Assembly: GCA_947396885.1 (NCBI GenBank)
Contig: OX377205.1
Span: forward strand, 72,636,969-72,700,968
Source: Heligmosomoides polygyrus polygyrus
Lineage: Eukaryota > Nematoda > Chromadorea > Rhabditida > Heligmosomidae
Reading direction: 5' to 3'
Length of the DNA: 64,000 bases
In this document: positions 1 to 11,084 of the stretch, in pieces
Numbering within the stretch: the stretch's first letter is position 1
Layout: each line of letters starts with the position of its first letter
The notes under the pieces: model-generated
Told to the model about the DNA's origin: nothing
The model's database searches: none
The model's input: only the letters and a program-made list of their open reading frames with translations
Program-made: the position numbers and the translations under genes

Positions 1-59
1 GTTTTTCTCCTGTTACTACTTGGCCAGATTAACCTGTGTTGTGCTTCTTTTAACGTTTT

Positions 60-165
60 CCGTTGCTCAGGAGCTGCAATTATGGCGATTAACATCTCCA
101 TTCAGCTTGAATGTTGCTTCATCAGCCCACAAAATCCGTCTTGGAAAATGGGGCCCCTGCTCACA
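60..165 (-). pseudogene. Tc1/mariner-superfamily transposase remnant
   Basis: Read on the minus strand this stretch gives a short run containing [18 protein letters not shown], the block around the first catalytic Asp of an IS630/Tc1/mariner DDE transposase. The motif recurs at 50430-50490, so both are copies of one family. A stop follows closely and no other transposase block is visible, so this is a fragment. Just beyond it a 22-bp sequence is duplicated at about 156-178 and 188-209. Confidence 0.6.
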
Positions 166-282
166 TTCTGTGCAATTAAATTAATTCCTGCTCACATTCT
201 GTGCAATTTCTCGTGTACAAATTGACTCCTGTGGTCACGCCAGCCCATAATAATAACGATCTGATGTGTGCAAAAGCACTGG

Positions 283-361
283 CGGCACCGGGGACCGAAC
301 CATTAAACCCGCTCGCTGCACCCGAGAGGTGACCCTGTCACCACTACGCCAACGGACCACA
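283..361 (-). repeat. tRNA-like sequence (probable SINE head)
   Basis: On the minus strand an A-box-like TGGCGTAGTGG (within 341-353) is followed about 50 nt later by a B-box-like GGTTCGGTCCCC (290-301). This is the spacing of an internal RNA polymerase III promoter. The acceptor stem does not close well and no clean cloverleaf forms, so it is more likely a tRNA-derived SINE than a working tRNA gene. Confidence 0.5.
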
Positions 362-807
362 TCGGACCGGGTGGCAGCAGGGCGTTATGAGCTGCGCGCT
401 CACGCGTCCAGATGGTTTTTTTTGTCGATTACAGAAGAGCATTCCGAAAAAAGTAACTATGGTTTTGGACTCCCCACACGTTCCCTACATCCGGTAAAAA
501 TTGTTTCACAAAAGCTCACGGCCACTCTGGAGGCTCTCCTTGTAAGGGGCGCTAAATTATGTATTAACTAACCACTTGTCCTAGAGTTACTGTGTGTAGG
601 ATTATTTTCCACCTCCGGTTTAAAAATTGAAAATTGTTGGCCGGTCATCCCCAATATCTCTTTCTGCAGAGCCTTTGTCGAAGCTGCTTTTCTAACTCTG
701 AAGATTGCTCAGTTTTTGGAGCCACAAATTAGTAAGAAACAGAAAAGTTTTAGTTACCTTCGATTTCGCTGCTGTAGTGATACAGTACTGATGCATAAAA
801 TTTCTCA
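362..807. other. no gene recognised
   Basis: No coding signature, long repeat or RNA structure was recognised here. It separates the tRNA-like sequence from the LINE fragment. Confidence 0.5.
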
Positions 808-2133
808 TTCATCACGTATATCATCTGTCGTCCTATTGATCATCGAGTTGTTCAAGTGAGCACCAGCAGCGTCTCCGTACGTCGATGCCGCGTTCCAGGG
901 TGCTCCACTGGATCCTTCTCGCTCGAGAGACACGAGGAGCGTCATATTCTTTGTTCAGGGCTTTGACGAAGAAATCCGACAACGCGTGGATCCTGATGTT
1001 CTCTTGACAGAATCCAGTCGGTGTCTGCGAAGCGCATTACGCGCCCACCTAATTTTCGACGACTTGGCCCATGCGACAGCGTCTCTGATCTTCTAACGTC
1101 GGCGAAGCTCGGAAGTCTCGAGGCCTTCTCTCACTTGCGTGAGTCGTGTCACTCCGAGCGTTGTCCTCTTGATTCCACGCTGCGCGATACTGATCGCATG
1201 TTCATCCTGCTTTCGTAAAGCCCAGGTCTCTGGTGCGTATGTTAGGGCAGGGAGAACAGTGAAGTCGGAAAGGTGGTTACGGAACCGGACGTTCTTTGTC
1301 TTCTACACGACTCTTTCGACGCTCTTGACAGCTCCCCAAGCCGCTCGCTTCCTCCTGCCCAGCTCCGGCGCTAGTTGTTGGTCATGTTGTTTTCGCGACC
1401 CGGATGTACGTATCTGGAGCACTCGAAGATGTTCATCCCGTTGAGCGAGGATGAGGCATCAGAAACTCGTCCGTTCCTCATGAACATCGTCTTCGTAAGA
1501 TTCAGCTGCAGTCCAACGTTCGAACATGCACGGTCGAAGCCAGCAAGCATCTGCTCCGCCTGGCTAGCGCTCGCTGTTAGATGGTGCAGTTGCCGGCCGT
1601 CGACCTTCACTCCCATGTCTTCCCATTCTAGTTCGGGAATGACGTTTTCGAGTGTGTTGTTGAAGAGAAACGGGGATATGGTATCCTCTTATCGACCTCT
1701 CTGTTCACATTGGCAACGATGTCGTTGTAGAGTAACGAGACCTCTGTCATGCATCCACTGTACAGCTCTCGAAGGACTCTGATGTACAGAGTACGAACGC
1801 CCTGAGTGAGCAGGGCGTCGATGACCGCTTCAGTTTCGAGGGACTCGAATGCCTTCTTCAGGTCGATGAACGTAAGGCACAGCGGCAACTTGTACTCTCG
1901 CGACACTTCGATGAGCTTCGTAATGGTGTGTATGTGGTCGATCGTGCTGAATCTCCGAAACACTGCTCGCTCGCATGGCTCCTTCGTCCAGCGTTCTGCC
2001 GATCCTATTCAAGATGACTCGAGTGAACAGCTTATAGACTACGTACGTCAAGCAGATCGGGCGATGGTTGCTGGTGTCGTGCACTCCTCTGTACAGCAAG
2101 GCGGTTCTGCTAGTCTTCCACTGAGATATGATA
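808..2133 (-). mobile_element. RTE-A LINE, 5'-truncated and decayed
   Basis: The minus strand encodes broken pieces matching the 3' part of the intact LINE ORF at 5029-7944: the [12 protein letters not shown] block, the SQAEQMLAGFDR block and the [12 protein letters not shown] block. The reading frame shifts several times and part of the FADD region is missing. Similarity starts near the RT domain (full-length position about 6550) and runs to the 3' end, where a degenerate GATGATA-type tail is found near 808-830. This is typical 5' truncation by incomplete target-primed reverse transcription. It cannot make an active enzyme. Confidence 0.85.
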
Positions 2134-2810
2134 TGTCGATATGAGGAGAAATAATAATAATGTGATAAAGAGGGCATATGCTTGATCTTCATTATATGGT
2201 GTCTATGCATTCGAGAAAGCACCTTCACCCAAGATCTGTTGTGCTGACAGCCCCTTCAGTCACAAACTCGTGCTGTTCTGTGAAATGTCAAACCAGTACA
2301 CAACATCTTTAGTCGGGCAAATAGTAACTAGGTGCTGTAAAGAGCACCGATAAGTTGGCCTGAAAACTTTCAGCTACGCGGAAACTAGGCCACTTACAAG
2401 GAAAGATATTCCAGAAGAACGAGACGAACTAGGAATACAGATTCTGGCAGAGCCAGTAATACTCAACGAATCTCTGCACAGCTTTAGAGTATGTTGCGAG
2501 AGTGTGTTTGCAAACTCAAGCAATTGTGTTTAAACATGCAAACAGTGATCACTGAGCTTTCATCGTGTTCGGTACTCTAAAAGGCCAGTTTCTTACTAGT
2601 GGGACCGTTATCTAATTGAGGCGTTAACGGTGAAACTGAGCTGATGAGTAATGTTGTATACTTCAAGTGTCGAGATTCCTAGGATCTATCATTAAAGATT
2701 TACAACTTGCTGATTGCAGTACACTGGAGTGTACTAGAAATTTTTATAAGCGCTTGCAAATTAAAACGCTGGTCTACGACTGCATTCCTAGTCATACAAA
2801 AGCATTTGCT
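2134..2810. other. no gene recognised; upstream flank of piggyBac
   Basis: No coding signature was found. It should contain the left end of the piggyBac element, but no inverted copy of the right-end sequence (GTGAAAGGG before a TTGA) was found, so that end is lost or diverged. Confidence 0.4.
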
Positions 2811-2827
2811 ACTGAAAAAATGGATCT

Positions 2828-4440
2828 TTGGGCAGAATAATTAGGTCGTGTGATAATTTCAAAATTTTCTGTATTCTGATTTCCGATTTTCTGGTGTTTT
2901 TGGCTTTTCTGTTTTCTGATTTCTGTTTTCTGGGAAATTTTTCAAAATTTCCGCCCATCCTTGCTGTGGATTCATGCTCATCCGATGATGAAGACGGTGA
3001 TGAGAGTGATGATGCAGAAAAGGAAACGTGGACCGAAGATGCCTTCATCTACGACCGATTCACTTTCGACAAGGAATGTGGCTCCCATACAAACGTCGAA
3101 GATTGCAAGACCCCAACCGACTACTTCCGTCTCTTCCTGAATGACCAGTAGCTAGACCTCATAGTGGTAGAGACGAACAGGTATGGATATCAGAAGATGG
3201 CGAAGAAGAATAGAATTTGGACCGAGATCTCCTCTCGTGAACTCAAGCATTTCATGGGCATCTGTTTGTATATGGGAATTGTACGGCTTCCAACGCTTCG
3301 CAACTATTCGGGACTGATCCCGTTTTTGTCACTCCTGTGGTGAGGAAAATTATGGTCAGAACCCGGTTCGGGACCTTGCTAACTTCTCGTCATTTTGCTG
3401 ATAATGAAACTTCGGTTAAGACGAATCGCCTCTACAAAATCCAGTCGCTATTGGATCTGCTAAATGCCTCCTTCCAACGCATGTACAACCCATGTAAGGA
3501 GCTCTGTATTGATGAATCAATGGTGCCTTTCCGCGTGCGAGTCATGTTCCGGCAGTTCAACAAGTCTAAGAGATACAAATACGGCATCAAACTTTTTAAG
3601 CTCTGTTCGAAAGGCGGATAGACATAGAAAGTGAAGGCTTATGCTGGAAGGGAGATCAGAACAGCAGGCAGTTTAGCTGAAAATGTGGTCTTGGAATTGA
3701 TGGACGGTTATTTGGACGAAGGTCGAGATCTCTGCGCCGACAATTGGTACACAAGCCTGGCTAGATTATTGCTCGCTAGAAGTACCAACCTTATTGGAAC
3801 GGTAAGAAGGAACAGTAGAAGTATCCCGCCAGCTGTGAAGGACAAGAAGCAGAAAAAGGACGAACTGTATCTCCAGCAAAATAACCAAAGTATACTTCTG
3901 CTGAAGTGGAAAAACAAGAGGGATATCTTCATGCTCTCGACGGAACACGACGGATCCCGCTGGCCCAATGGAAATCCTCAGATTGTAGAACACTACAATA
4001 AACTGAAAGGATTCGTAGATCATAGTGATCAAATGGCCGCATATACTCCATTCGTCAGAAAGACCACCAAATTGTATAGGAGGTTGTTTTTCCATCTGGT
4101 GACGCAGACTGCACTAATTAACTCTTGGATCCTTTACTGTCATTCTAGAACAATGCGTTTTAACGACTTCAACATGATTGAGATCGCCAAAAATTGATGG
4201 ACTTAGATGGAAACCTGCCAGATACAGGCAAAGAAACGTAAGCTGATGGAAAGAGAAGATCTCCAGCAATCAGCGAAGACAATGCCGAAGCTGCTACCGT
4301 AAGATGTCGAACAAACACGATGTCAATATGCCAAAACCCATGCCAGGAAGACCAGAACTTAATGCAATGTGTGCCAAAACTTCATCTGCTTGGATTGTTT
4401 CCAGGAGGACCACAAATCATGTTCTGCTTCATAGGTTTTT
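2828..4440 (+). pseudogene. piggyBac transposase, degenerate
   Basis: The sequence encodes a DDD transposase in pieces. An acidic N-terminal segment (2960-3150) leads into the core. The first catalytic Asp lies in CIDESMVPFR (codon 3511), the second in CADNWYTS (3739) and the third in the FVDHSDQM block (4018). A Cys-rich tail with CNVC, CLDC and a following His, near 4355-4435, is the C-terminal zinc-binding domain of piggyBac proteins. In-frame stops occur at 3149-3151, 3619-3621 and 3625-3627, with a frameshift near 3320 and others after 4197. All three catalytic Asp codons survive, but no full-length product is possible. Confidence 0.85.
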
Positions 4441-4514
4441 TCATTGTGCTGTATTGTTTGTTGACGTGAATAATTAGCAGCCAAAGGAGATTCTTGAGAG
4501 CAATGTTAGATGTA

Positions 4515-4527
4515 GATACCAGTAAAC
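4515..4527 (+). repeat. target-site duplication, left copy, of RTE-A
   Basis: GATACCAGTAAAC here is identical to 7952-7964 and the flanking bases differ, so it brackets the LINE exactly. The GATAC part also resembles the LINE tail unit, so the true duplication may be slightly shorter. Confidence 0.85.
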
Positions 4528-7500
4528 CACGGATCTCCCTCGATAGAGAGCCTTCGGGCTCTCTTGTTAAGAGGGATCTCGGGCCGCTTGTCGCAGGGCC
4601 ACGTGGCGCGTCCCCGGGTGGTGGATAGGGGAATTAAACGCGAACCAAATGCGACCGTGTACTGCCCAGAGACGCAGGTGGGATGCAGGGGATGGACTCC
4701 TTGCTCCTGCTGTGTCGGGTCGATGCGTTCCTTGTGCGTGGGAGCGGCATGTTCGTGCACAGTGTGCGTGGATGTGTCCGTGACTGTGCGGATTGTAACT
4801 GTGTCGGCTCGGCCAAAAGCTTGCACTCGGTAGACTGGGAGTACATGTAAGGCGATTCGAGGCCGCCTTAAGTCTCGCCCCGTCCCTTCGGGCAGTCTGG
4901 CTGGCTGCCCGGAGTTCTTCGCCCGCACGACAGAGCCCGACTAGCTACCCGTGTGTACTCAAGTCAAAAACAGCAGCACTAAAGGGCCTCATTCCCCTGA
5001 CCCCGAAAGAGCCCCCATTTCTGCAGCGATGGGAAGGACGAGTACGGAGAGGCTGCTAAAATCTCAGGGCCTAACCAGGCTGCGCAAATTGAGAAGGACT
5101 AGGATGACGATCTGTACTTACAACGCCCGCACGCTTGCATCAGAAGCATCCGTCGAGGACCTGATGATGCAAGCCAGGAAGATCAAGTACGACGTCATCG
5201 GACTGACCGAGACGAGAAGACACCACCCCCTGCACGCCGCCTACGACTCCGGAGAAGAACTGTTCCTCGGAACATGCGACAGCAGAGGAGTAGGCGGCGT
5301 TGGTGTCCTCGTCAACACGCACTTGGCCATGAACATCGATTCGTACGAGTCTCTGACAAGCCGAATCGGACGTCTGCGACTGAAGCGATGTGGTTCCGTG
5401 CCAGCTTTGACTGTATTCGTCGCGTATGCCCCAACATCCGACTACGACGACGAAGAGGTCGAAGCCTTCTACGTGGAGCTGGAGAAGTTCTATAAGGAAG
5501 ATCACACCTTCTACAAGGTGATCGTCGGCGACTTCAACGCCAAAATCGGACCGCGAAGGTCGCCGGAAGAACTTCACATCGGAACCCACGGTTTGGAGTG
5601 GAACGAGCAAGGTGAAAGGCTGTCTGAGTTTATCATGTCGACCAAGACCATCCATGGAAACTCGCAGTTCCAGAAGCCTCCCTCCCTACGATGGACCTGG
5701 GAATCTCCCGGTGGCCAGTTCCACAACGAGATCGACCACATCATCTTCAACCGCAAATATTGCCTGACCGACGTCTCCGTTGTCCCCAAGTTCTACACGG
5801 GATCGGACCACCGCCTCCTTCGCGCAAGGTTCCGCTTTTCGCGTCAAGGAGAGAAGGCCGCGAAGTTCAAGAAGAGGAGTCCCAGAACGACCATCAACTG
5901 GGACCTCTACACCTCTCTTGCCGGTCTTTGGGAAGATGCCGTCATGGACAACGTCGACGAGGAATACGACCGCTTCGTGCACCATCTCCACGATAGTGCT
6001 AAGGGAGCCGAGAGCTTGAAGACCACCAAGAGACGCCTGTCTCCGGAAACTCTCGAGCTGATACGCCAGCGTGGAGCAGCACGAGCGTCAGGCAACTACC
6101 AACTGACGTCCGAGCTTGCGAAGCTATGCAGAGAGGCGATAAAGGAGGATCTTAAGGAGAGAAGGGCGGAAGTGTTGGCTGAAGCAGCAGAGGTAGGGCT
6201 GAGCATCCGCAATGCCCGCCGGAACTTCGCCAACTTCAAGACCAAGATGACAGCTCTCCGACGTCCCGACGGAACCGTCACCTCTTCCAGGAGGACCATG
6301 GAGAGGGTCATCCACGACTTCTACTCCGATCTCTTCGATAGCCACGTCCACCTGCCCCCATGCCATCTTCCGCAGGATGGATACGTCGTCCCCTCTGTTC
6401 TCCCTTCCGAGATCCGACACGCCATCTCGTCGGTGAAGAAACGTACAGCACCCGGTCCCGACAGGATCAGACCCGAACACCTGAAGAACCTCCCGCCTAC
6501 GCTCATCAACACCCTGGCGCGGCTCTTCACACGTTACCTGTCGGAGTGCAAGGTTCCATCTCAGTGGAAGACCAGCAGAACCGTCTTGCTGTACAAGAAG
6601 GGAGACGTGCACGACATTGGCAACTATCGCCCGATCTGCTTGTTGTCCGTAGTCTACAAGCTGTTCACTCGAGTCATCCTGAATAGGATCGGCCGAACGC
6701 TGGACGAAGGACAGCCATGCGAACAAGCAGGATTTCGGAGAGGATTCAGCACGATCGACCACATACACACCATTACGAAGCTCATCGAAGTGTCGCGAGA
6801 GTACAAGCTGCCGCTGTGCCTTACGTTCATCGACCTGAAGAAGGCATTCGACTCTGTCGAAACTGAAGCGTTCATCGAAGCCCTGCTCACTCAGGGCGTT
6901 CCTACTCAGTACATCAGAGTCCTTCGAGAGCTGTACAGTGGATTCACGACCAAGATCTCACCATTCTACAACGACGTCGTCGTCGACGTGAAGAGAGGGG
7001 TTCGGCAAGGGGATACCATATCCCCGAAGCTCTTCAGCGCCACCCTCGAAAACGTCATGCGCGAACTAGAATGGGAAGACATGGGAGTGAAGGTCGACGG
7101 CCGGCAACTACATCATCTTCGCTTCGCTGACGACATCGTGCTCATAACACCGAGCATCAGCCAGGCGGAGCGAATGCTGGCCGACTTCGATCGTGTATGT
7201 GGAAGCGTTGGACTGCAGCTGAATCTTACGAAGACGATGTTCATGAGGAACGGATGGGTTTCTGATGCCCCATTCTCGCTCAACGGAACGAACATCTCCG
7301 AATGCTCCAGCTATGTGTATCTGGGTCGCGAAGTCAACATGGCCAACGACCTAGCACCAGAGCTGAGCAGGAGGAAAAGAGCGGCTTGGGGAGCTTTCAA
7401 GAGCGTCGAAGAAGTCGCGAAGAAGACGAAGAACGTCCGACTCCGTGCCCACCTATTCGACTCCACTGTTCTCCCTGCCCTAACATACGCCTCAGAGACC

Positions 7501-7951
7501 TGGGCCATACGAAAGCAGGATGAACACGCGATCAGCGTCGCGCAGCGTGGAATCGAGAGGACGATGCTCGGAGTGACACGACTCACGCAAGTGAGAGAAG
7601 GCCTCCGGAGTTCCGAGCTTCGCCGACGTTCGAAGATCAGAGACGCTGTCGCGTGGGCCAAGTTGTCGAAAATTAGGTGGGCCGGCCACGTAATGCGCTT
7701 CTCAGACACCCGCTGGACGAGAGCCATCACCGACTGGATTCCGCGGGATGTCAAAAGAACACCAGGACGCCCACCAACGCGTTGGTCGGACTTCTTCGTT
7801 AAAGCCCTGAACGACCGATATGACGCTCTTCGTGTCCCTCGAGCGAGGAGGATCCATTGGACCACTCTGGCACGCGACAGGGACGAATGGAGACGCTGCT
7901 GGCACCCGCTCGAGCAATTCGATGATCAACGGGACGACAGGTGATACAGGT
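4528..7951 (+). mobile_element. RTE-A LINE, full length and apparently intact
   Basis: A 3.4-kb non-LTR retrotransposon lies between 13-bp direct repeats inside the piggyBac element. It has a 5' UTR of about 0.5 kb with a strong hairpin (GAGAGCC, loop TTCG, GGCTCTC near 4545-4562), one uninterrupted ORF and almost no 3' UTR. The stop codon overlaps a short tail of the GGTGATACA type, a hallmark of RTE-clade LINEs. Truncated relatives lie at 808-2133 and 44117-45632, and a scrap at 49140-49290. The intact ORF and perfect duplication argue for a recent insertion. Confidence 0.92.
5029..7944 (+). CDS. RTE-clade endonuclease/reverse transcriptase
   Basis: This 971-residue protein would copy its own mRNA into the genome by target-primed reverse transcription. 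An APE-type endonuclease comes first: NARTL near the start, [19 protein letters not shown] (codons 5527-5550), an NEIDHI block and the catalytic GSDHRLL (5800-5820). The reverse transcriptase follows: [38 protein letters not shown] and the catalytic FADD at 7123-7134. A conserved C-terminal region after the RT contains RWAGHVMRF. The first in-frame ATG is 5029; the frame is open back to 4945, so a non-ATG start at 4951 (997 residues) is possible. No stop or frameshift is seen and all key residues are present. The stop codon lies in the 3' tail. Confidence 0.93.
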   Translation: MGRTSTERLLKSQGLTRLRKLRRTRMTICTYNARTLASEASVEDLMMQARKIKYDVIGLTETRRHHPLHAAYDSGEELFLGTCDSRGVGGVGVLVNTHLAMNIDSYESLTSRIGRLRLKRCGSVPALTVFVAYAPTSDYDDEEVEAFYVELEKFYKEDHTFYKVIVGDFNAKIGPRRSPEELHIGTHGLEWNEQGERLSEFIMSTKTIHGNSQFQKPPSLRWTWESPGGQFHNEIDHIIFNRKYCLTDVSVVPKFYTGSDHRLLRARFRFSRQGEKAAKFKKRSPRTTINWDLYTSLAGLWEDAVMDNVDEEYDRFVHHLHDSAKGAESLKTTKRRLSPETLELIRQRGAARASGNYQLTSELAKLCREAIKEDLKERRAEVLAEAAEVGLSIRNARRNFANFKTKMTALRRPDGTVTSSRRTMERVIHDFYSDLFDSHVHLPPCHLPQDGYVVPSVLPSEIRHAISSVKKRTAPGPDRIRPEHLKNLPPTLINTLARLFTRYLSECKVPSQWKTSRTVLLYKKGDVHDIGNYRPICLLSVVYKLFTRVILNRIGRTLDEGQPCEQAGFRRGFSTIDHIHTITKLIEVSREYKLPLCLTFIDLKKAFDSVETEAFIEALLTQGVPTQYIRVLRELYSGFTTKISPFYNDVVVDVKRGVRQGDTISPKLFSATLENVMRELEWEDMGVKVDGRQLHHLRFADDIVLITPSISQAERMLADFDRVCGSVGLQLNLTKTMFMRNGWVSDAPFSLNGTNISECSSYVYLGREVNMANDLAPELSRRKRAAWGAFKSVEEVAKKTKNVRLRAHLFDSTVLPALTYASETWAIRKQDEHAISVAQRGIERTMLGVTRLTQVREGLRSSELRRRSKIRDAVAWAKLSKIRWAGHVMRFSDTRWTRAITDWIPRDVKRTPGRPPTRWSDFFVKALNDRYDALRVPRARRIHWTTLARDRDEWRRCWHPLEQFDDQRDDR

Positions 7952-7964
7952 GATACCAGTAAAC
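7952..7964 (+). repeat. target-site duplication, right copy, of RTE-A
   Basis: This is the exact second copy of the 13-bp sequence at 4515-4527, immediately after the GGTGATACA tail. Confidence 0.85.
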
Positions 7965-8308
7965 AGTGTTTGTAATATTATGCTATGTAGTAGTCAAAAA
8001 CTGCCTATGAAGTATTTTTATAATGGTGTCACATTGCATTATTAAATTAAAAAAGGTATGAAAATGATAGATAGATATGAAGAAAAAATGTGAATAGATA
8101 GATAAATATGAAAAAAGTAACCAATAAAGTTTCACATGGACCATCTTGACTGTAGATATAAGTGGACTCAATGGTTAATATTATGCTATTGAATGTTTGA
8201 TAACATTCCAAGAACCATTTTTATGATGGTGTCCGACGACGTCGTCGGACACTGTCCCACGCGGAAAAAAGTGTCCGACGGCATCGTTGGATAATGTCGT
8301 GAAAGGGT
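7965..8308. repeat. piggyBac right-end noncoding region with palindromes
   Basis: AT-rich noncoding DNA ends in subterminal palindromes. Positions 8229-8252 form a perfect 24-bp palindrome (GTGTCCGACGAC and its complement), and a weaker related one lies at 8270-8292. These are likely transposase-binding or end-pairing sites of the piggyBac element. Confidence 0.6.
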
Positions 8309-8315
8309 TGATCCC

Positions 8316-9118
8316 ATCACTTGAGCTAGGCCGCATTTATCCGCCCCCTGACCGCCTGGTCCACACTTCCCTCCTCGGATAGGTCGCTTCCGAGGTAGTG
8401 GAATTCCTCCACCTTCTCGATGGCTTCCCCTTGGCAGTTTAATATCGATTCAGTGCACTGCTCAGAGCTGAAGAACTTCGTCTTCTTCACGTCCAGCTGT
8501 AGACCGTTGTCTGCGAGGGCTCTCTGCCACAGCTGCAGATTCTCCTCCAGCTCCTCCTGGTTGTCGGCTACTAGGGCGACCCCGGTGGATGATCGTCCTA
8601 AGGGGGCCTTCCTCAAGGTGGTTCACTACAGAGTCAAGCGTTAGCAGGAAGAGGAACGGACTCAGAGCCGACCCTTGGTGTACCTCCACTGTGATGTCCA
8701 CTTTCCTTGCCACCTCGTGTGGAGTTCGCATCGCCGCTTTCTAGCCTTCGTACATGTCCTTTTCGACCGTGATCAGACGTTTCGGGACATCCATCCCTCG
8801 AAGGGCTTTCCAGAGTACGACTTGGGGTAGCCTGCCGTAGGCCTTCTTCAGGTCCAGAAATGCCAGGTACCATGGCCTTCGTTTCTCCCGATATTTCTCC
8901 ACCACCTGACGAGCGATGAAAGGTGGCGTCCGTGGTAGACCTCTCGGCCATGAAGCCCCACTGCACCTGGGAGTACCATCTCTCTCAGCCTCGAGTCGAC
9001 CAGTCGTTCGTAGATCTTCATCGTGTGTAATATTGATCATTCGGTAGTTGAAGCATTCGGAAGCGTCTCCCTTCTGTTTGAAGATGGGGACTATGGTGCT
9101 ACCGGATGACTGCAGGAA
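8316..9118 (-). mobile_element. RTE-B LINE fragment
   Basis: The minus strand matches the RT region of the LINE at 21352-24984: NSTIVPIFKQKGDA, LAFLDLKKAYG, VHQGSALSPFLFLLTLDS and YLGSDLSEEGS. The catalytic YADD block is destroyed by a deletion or frameshift between the RTI and NQEELEE blocks. Both ends are truncated relative to the longer copy. Confidence 0.85.
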
Positions 9119-9319
9119 CACTTGGCAGTGCACCCAACTCGGTACCACTGGGTAAGGCATTAGCAGTAGAGCGTTACCGGCACTACTTAGCGTTGTCTAC
9201 CCGACGCTCTAGCCGGCTAACCGTTTCAACGGCTTTTAGCGGGCATTTACCAAGCCGTGCGTTAACGGGTCAGCTCATGCCAATGCAACTTATTAGCAAT
9301 CTACTAGCCGCTGGTCTCA

Positions 9320-10015
9320 AGAGATATGGAATCTTCAAATTTGAGTTGTCACCTGACCAGCACGCCACACGAGCTGATGCATGCCTTTTCAACTTATCCC
9401 GCTCTCGCCGTTTTGACCGGTTGGACTCACTCATTACAGGTGATGAGAAGTGGGTACCGTATGTGTCACATACAGCAAAGCATGATGGGATTCCAACAGA
9501 GGAGAAGCCGCCAGCAGCTCCCAAGGTGATCTGCCCCCGAGGAAGGAGATGCTGAGTGTTTTCTGGGATGTTCGTGGTGTTGTGTACTCTGGAAGCTTCT
9601 CCCTTCTGGTGCCATCATTAACAGTCAGGTGTACTGTAACCAACCGAGAACTCAGCCACGCTGTTCAAATTAGACGCCCACAACGCGACAAGATCTATTT
9701 CTGCGATGACAGTGCAAAACCGCATACTTCAAAAATGATCCGCCAAAAGCTCCAAAAATAATAGGGTGGGGAGTGGTTCCCCACCCACCTTATTCTACAG
9801 ACCCTGCTCTAACTGACTACCATTTGTTCCGATCACTAGCTCACTCACTGTCTGGAAGGAAAACGATAAGATGATCGAGCGGCACTCGAATCTGACCTTC
9901 CTCGCTTCTTCGAATCGAAACCCCTTTCTATCGCCTCGGCACTCATTCCCTCCCGGAACATGGAGGAGAGCCATCGACGAAGATGGGCGACATTTCGATG
10001 AGTAAGGTAGTTTGC
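9320..10015 (+). pseudogene. mariner transposase, C-terminal remnant
   Basis: Several frames together give mariner DDE landmarks: SLITGDEKWVPYV with the first Asp near 9443, EMLSVFWDVRGVV, KIYFCDDSAKPH with the second Asp near 9708, HPPYSTDPALTDYHLFRS with the third, and a C-terminal RFFESKP..IHSLPE block ending near 10010. The N-terminal DNA-binding half is absent and frameshifts separate the blocks. The 200 bp before it (9119-9319) contains nothing recognisable. Confidence 0.85.
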
Positions 10016-10304
10016 CCAAAATTTATAAAAATCTCAAAAATCTAAAAAATCGCAAGAACATGTGAATCTCCCTAATATGGGCTCAACACACACCTTTCTC
10101 AAAAATCGAAATATGATTCTATGGTAAAAAGGCCACTTGTTCCTACAATGTGTATACAGGCCTTAAAAATCGAAACTTCTCAGCGAAAGTCTAGCTTGGA
10201 ATGAATGGTGGAACGTAAACAATGTACATATGCAATTAGGTAGGAGTTAAAGAATGGAGATTAGCTCTGTAGTAGAGGAAGGCTCGCCTTCTTAACCAGC
10301 GTAC
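10016..10304. other. upstream region of the small spliced gene
   Basis: No coding signature or repeat was recognised. It would hold the promoter and outron of the gene beginning at 10316. Confidence 0.4.
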
Positions 10305-10310
10305 TTCTAG
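10302..10310 (+). promoter_or_regulatory. possible trans-splice (or 3' splice) acceptor
   Basis: TACTTCTAG ends five bases before the ATG at 10316. Nematode spliced-leader acceptors are pyrimidine-rich, end in AG and often sit just upstream of the start codon. It could equally be a cis acceptor following an unseen upstream exon. Confidence 0.4.
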
Positions 10311-10315
10311 TGGAC

Positions 10316-10598
10316 ATGTTTATGGCCGTGATTGTACTTTGCGGACTCTTGTACGTTGTTCTGAAGAGAACAGTTGAAACTGAAACCATCGCTAGCCTCG
10401 AGGTGTGTCGGGCGGTTAGCATTGCTCACATCAACTGTTCCGCTCGCACCAACGAACTTTCAGGACGCACAAAGCATACAAACTGTGAAGTGGCATCTAG
10501 AAGAAGAACTTGCACTTGAGGCGAAAAAATACCTAAGGAGAGATGAATTGGCAGCAAGAGGAGGAAAGGTAGATTTAAGTGTTCATGAAAAGACCTGA
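10316..10598 (+). CDS. small single-pass membrane protein, two exons
   Basis: Joining 10316-10402 to 10464-10598 gives a 73-residue protein. The 61-nt intron begins GTGTGT, ends TTTCAG and falls between codons (phase 0), leaving one clean frame to the TGA. Residues 1-17 (MFMAVIVLCGLLYVVLK) are a hydrophobic segment that would act as a membrane anchor or signal-anchor. The rest is charged and helical, with a WHLEEELALEAKKYLRRDELAA stretch of coiled-coil character. It is not part of any transposon recognised here and is the best host-gene candidate in the window. The family was not recognised. It could be complete, or the last exons of a longer gene. Confidence 0.6.
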
Positions 10599-11084
10599 TG
10601 TGAGAAGCCTTCAAGAAAACGGTGTTGGTGCTTTCAGGGTATAAACGGAAGATTAGAATATTCAAAACACTTCCGTTTGTCTCGGCATATGTAGCTCTAA
10701 TCTACAAATATAGTGGAATATTTATTTTTTCATAATGTATTATTACATAATATGGAGGGCATTACCATCTTCCGAATATGGATCTGAGTTCATCTACCGC
10801 AATGATAAGACTACCGGCGACTAGAACTCTGCGGACAAGCCGATGCTTTTAATCTATTCACCGAAGGTTAGGCAATGCATTAGAATGGGCGGAAAGTTCT
10901 GGCGGTTTTTGCGCAGGCGTTTTTCGTTCCTTTGTTACTGAATCAATACTCGACTTCACTTTTTTCTATATCGTCTAATACGAAACACTTCATTCTATCT
11001 AAAGGAATAATTTATGTTCGCCTATGCTTAATAATTGTGTTTCTTCGGGGACTTATTGAAGTATGTCGGAAAAGCAATTCTGAA
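10599..11084. other. no gene recognised
   Basis: AT-rich sequence following the small gene. No AATAAA was found close downstream. Part of it may be the mariner left flank. Confidence 0.4.

Larger units (their letters stand above)
2811..8308 (+). mobile_element. piggyBac-type DNA transposon, disrupted by RTE-A
   Basis: The transposase remnant at 2828-4440 and the sequence at 7965-8308 belong to one element split by the LINE at 4528-7951. The right end is marked by GTGAAAGGG directly followed by TTGA (about 8300-8312), close to the CCCTTT terminus and TTAA target of piggyBac. A 24-bp perfect palindrome (8229-8252) and a related imperfect one (8270-8292) form subterminal repeats, as in this superfamily. 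The left end was not found. Confidence 0.65.

Noticed and set aside
283..361. Functional tRNA gene on the minus strand.
   Set aside because: A and B boxes are present but acceptor and anticodon stems do not close well; a tRNA-derived repeat is more likely. The same reasoning applies to 20898-20967 and 24905-24984.
5140..7929. Several long minus-strand and alternative-frame open frames.
   Set aside because: They overlap the intact RTE ORF, whose motifs prove the plus-strand frame.
8221..8300. Intrinsic terminator or bacterial-type hairpin.
   Set aside because: The palindromes fit subterminal repeats of the piggyBac element; nothing else is bacterial.
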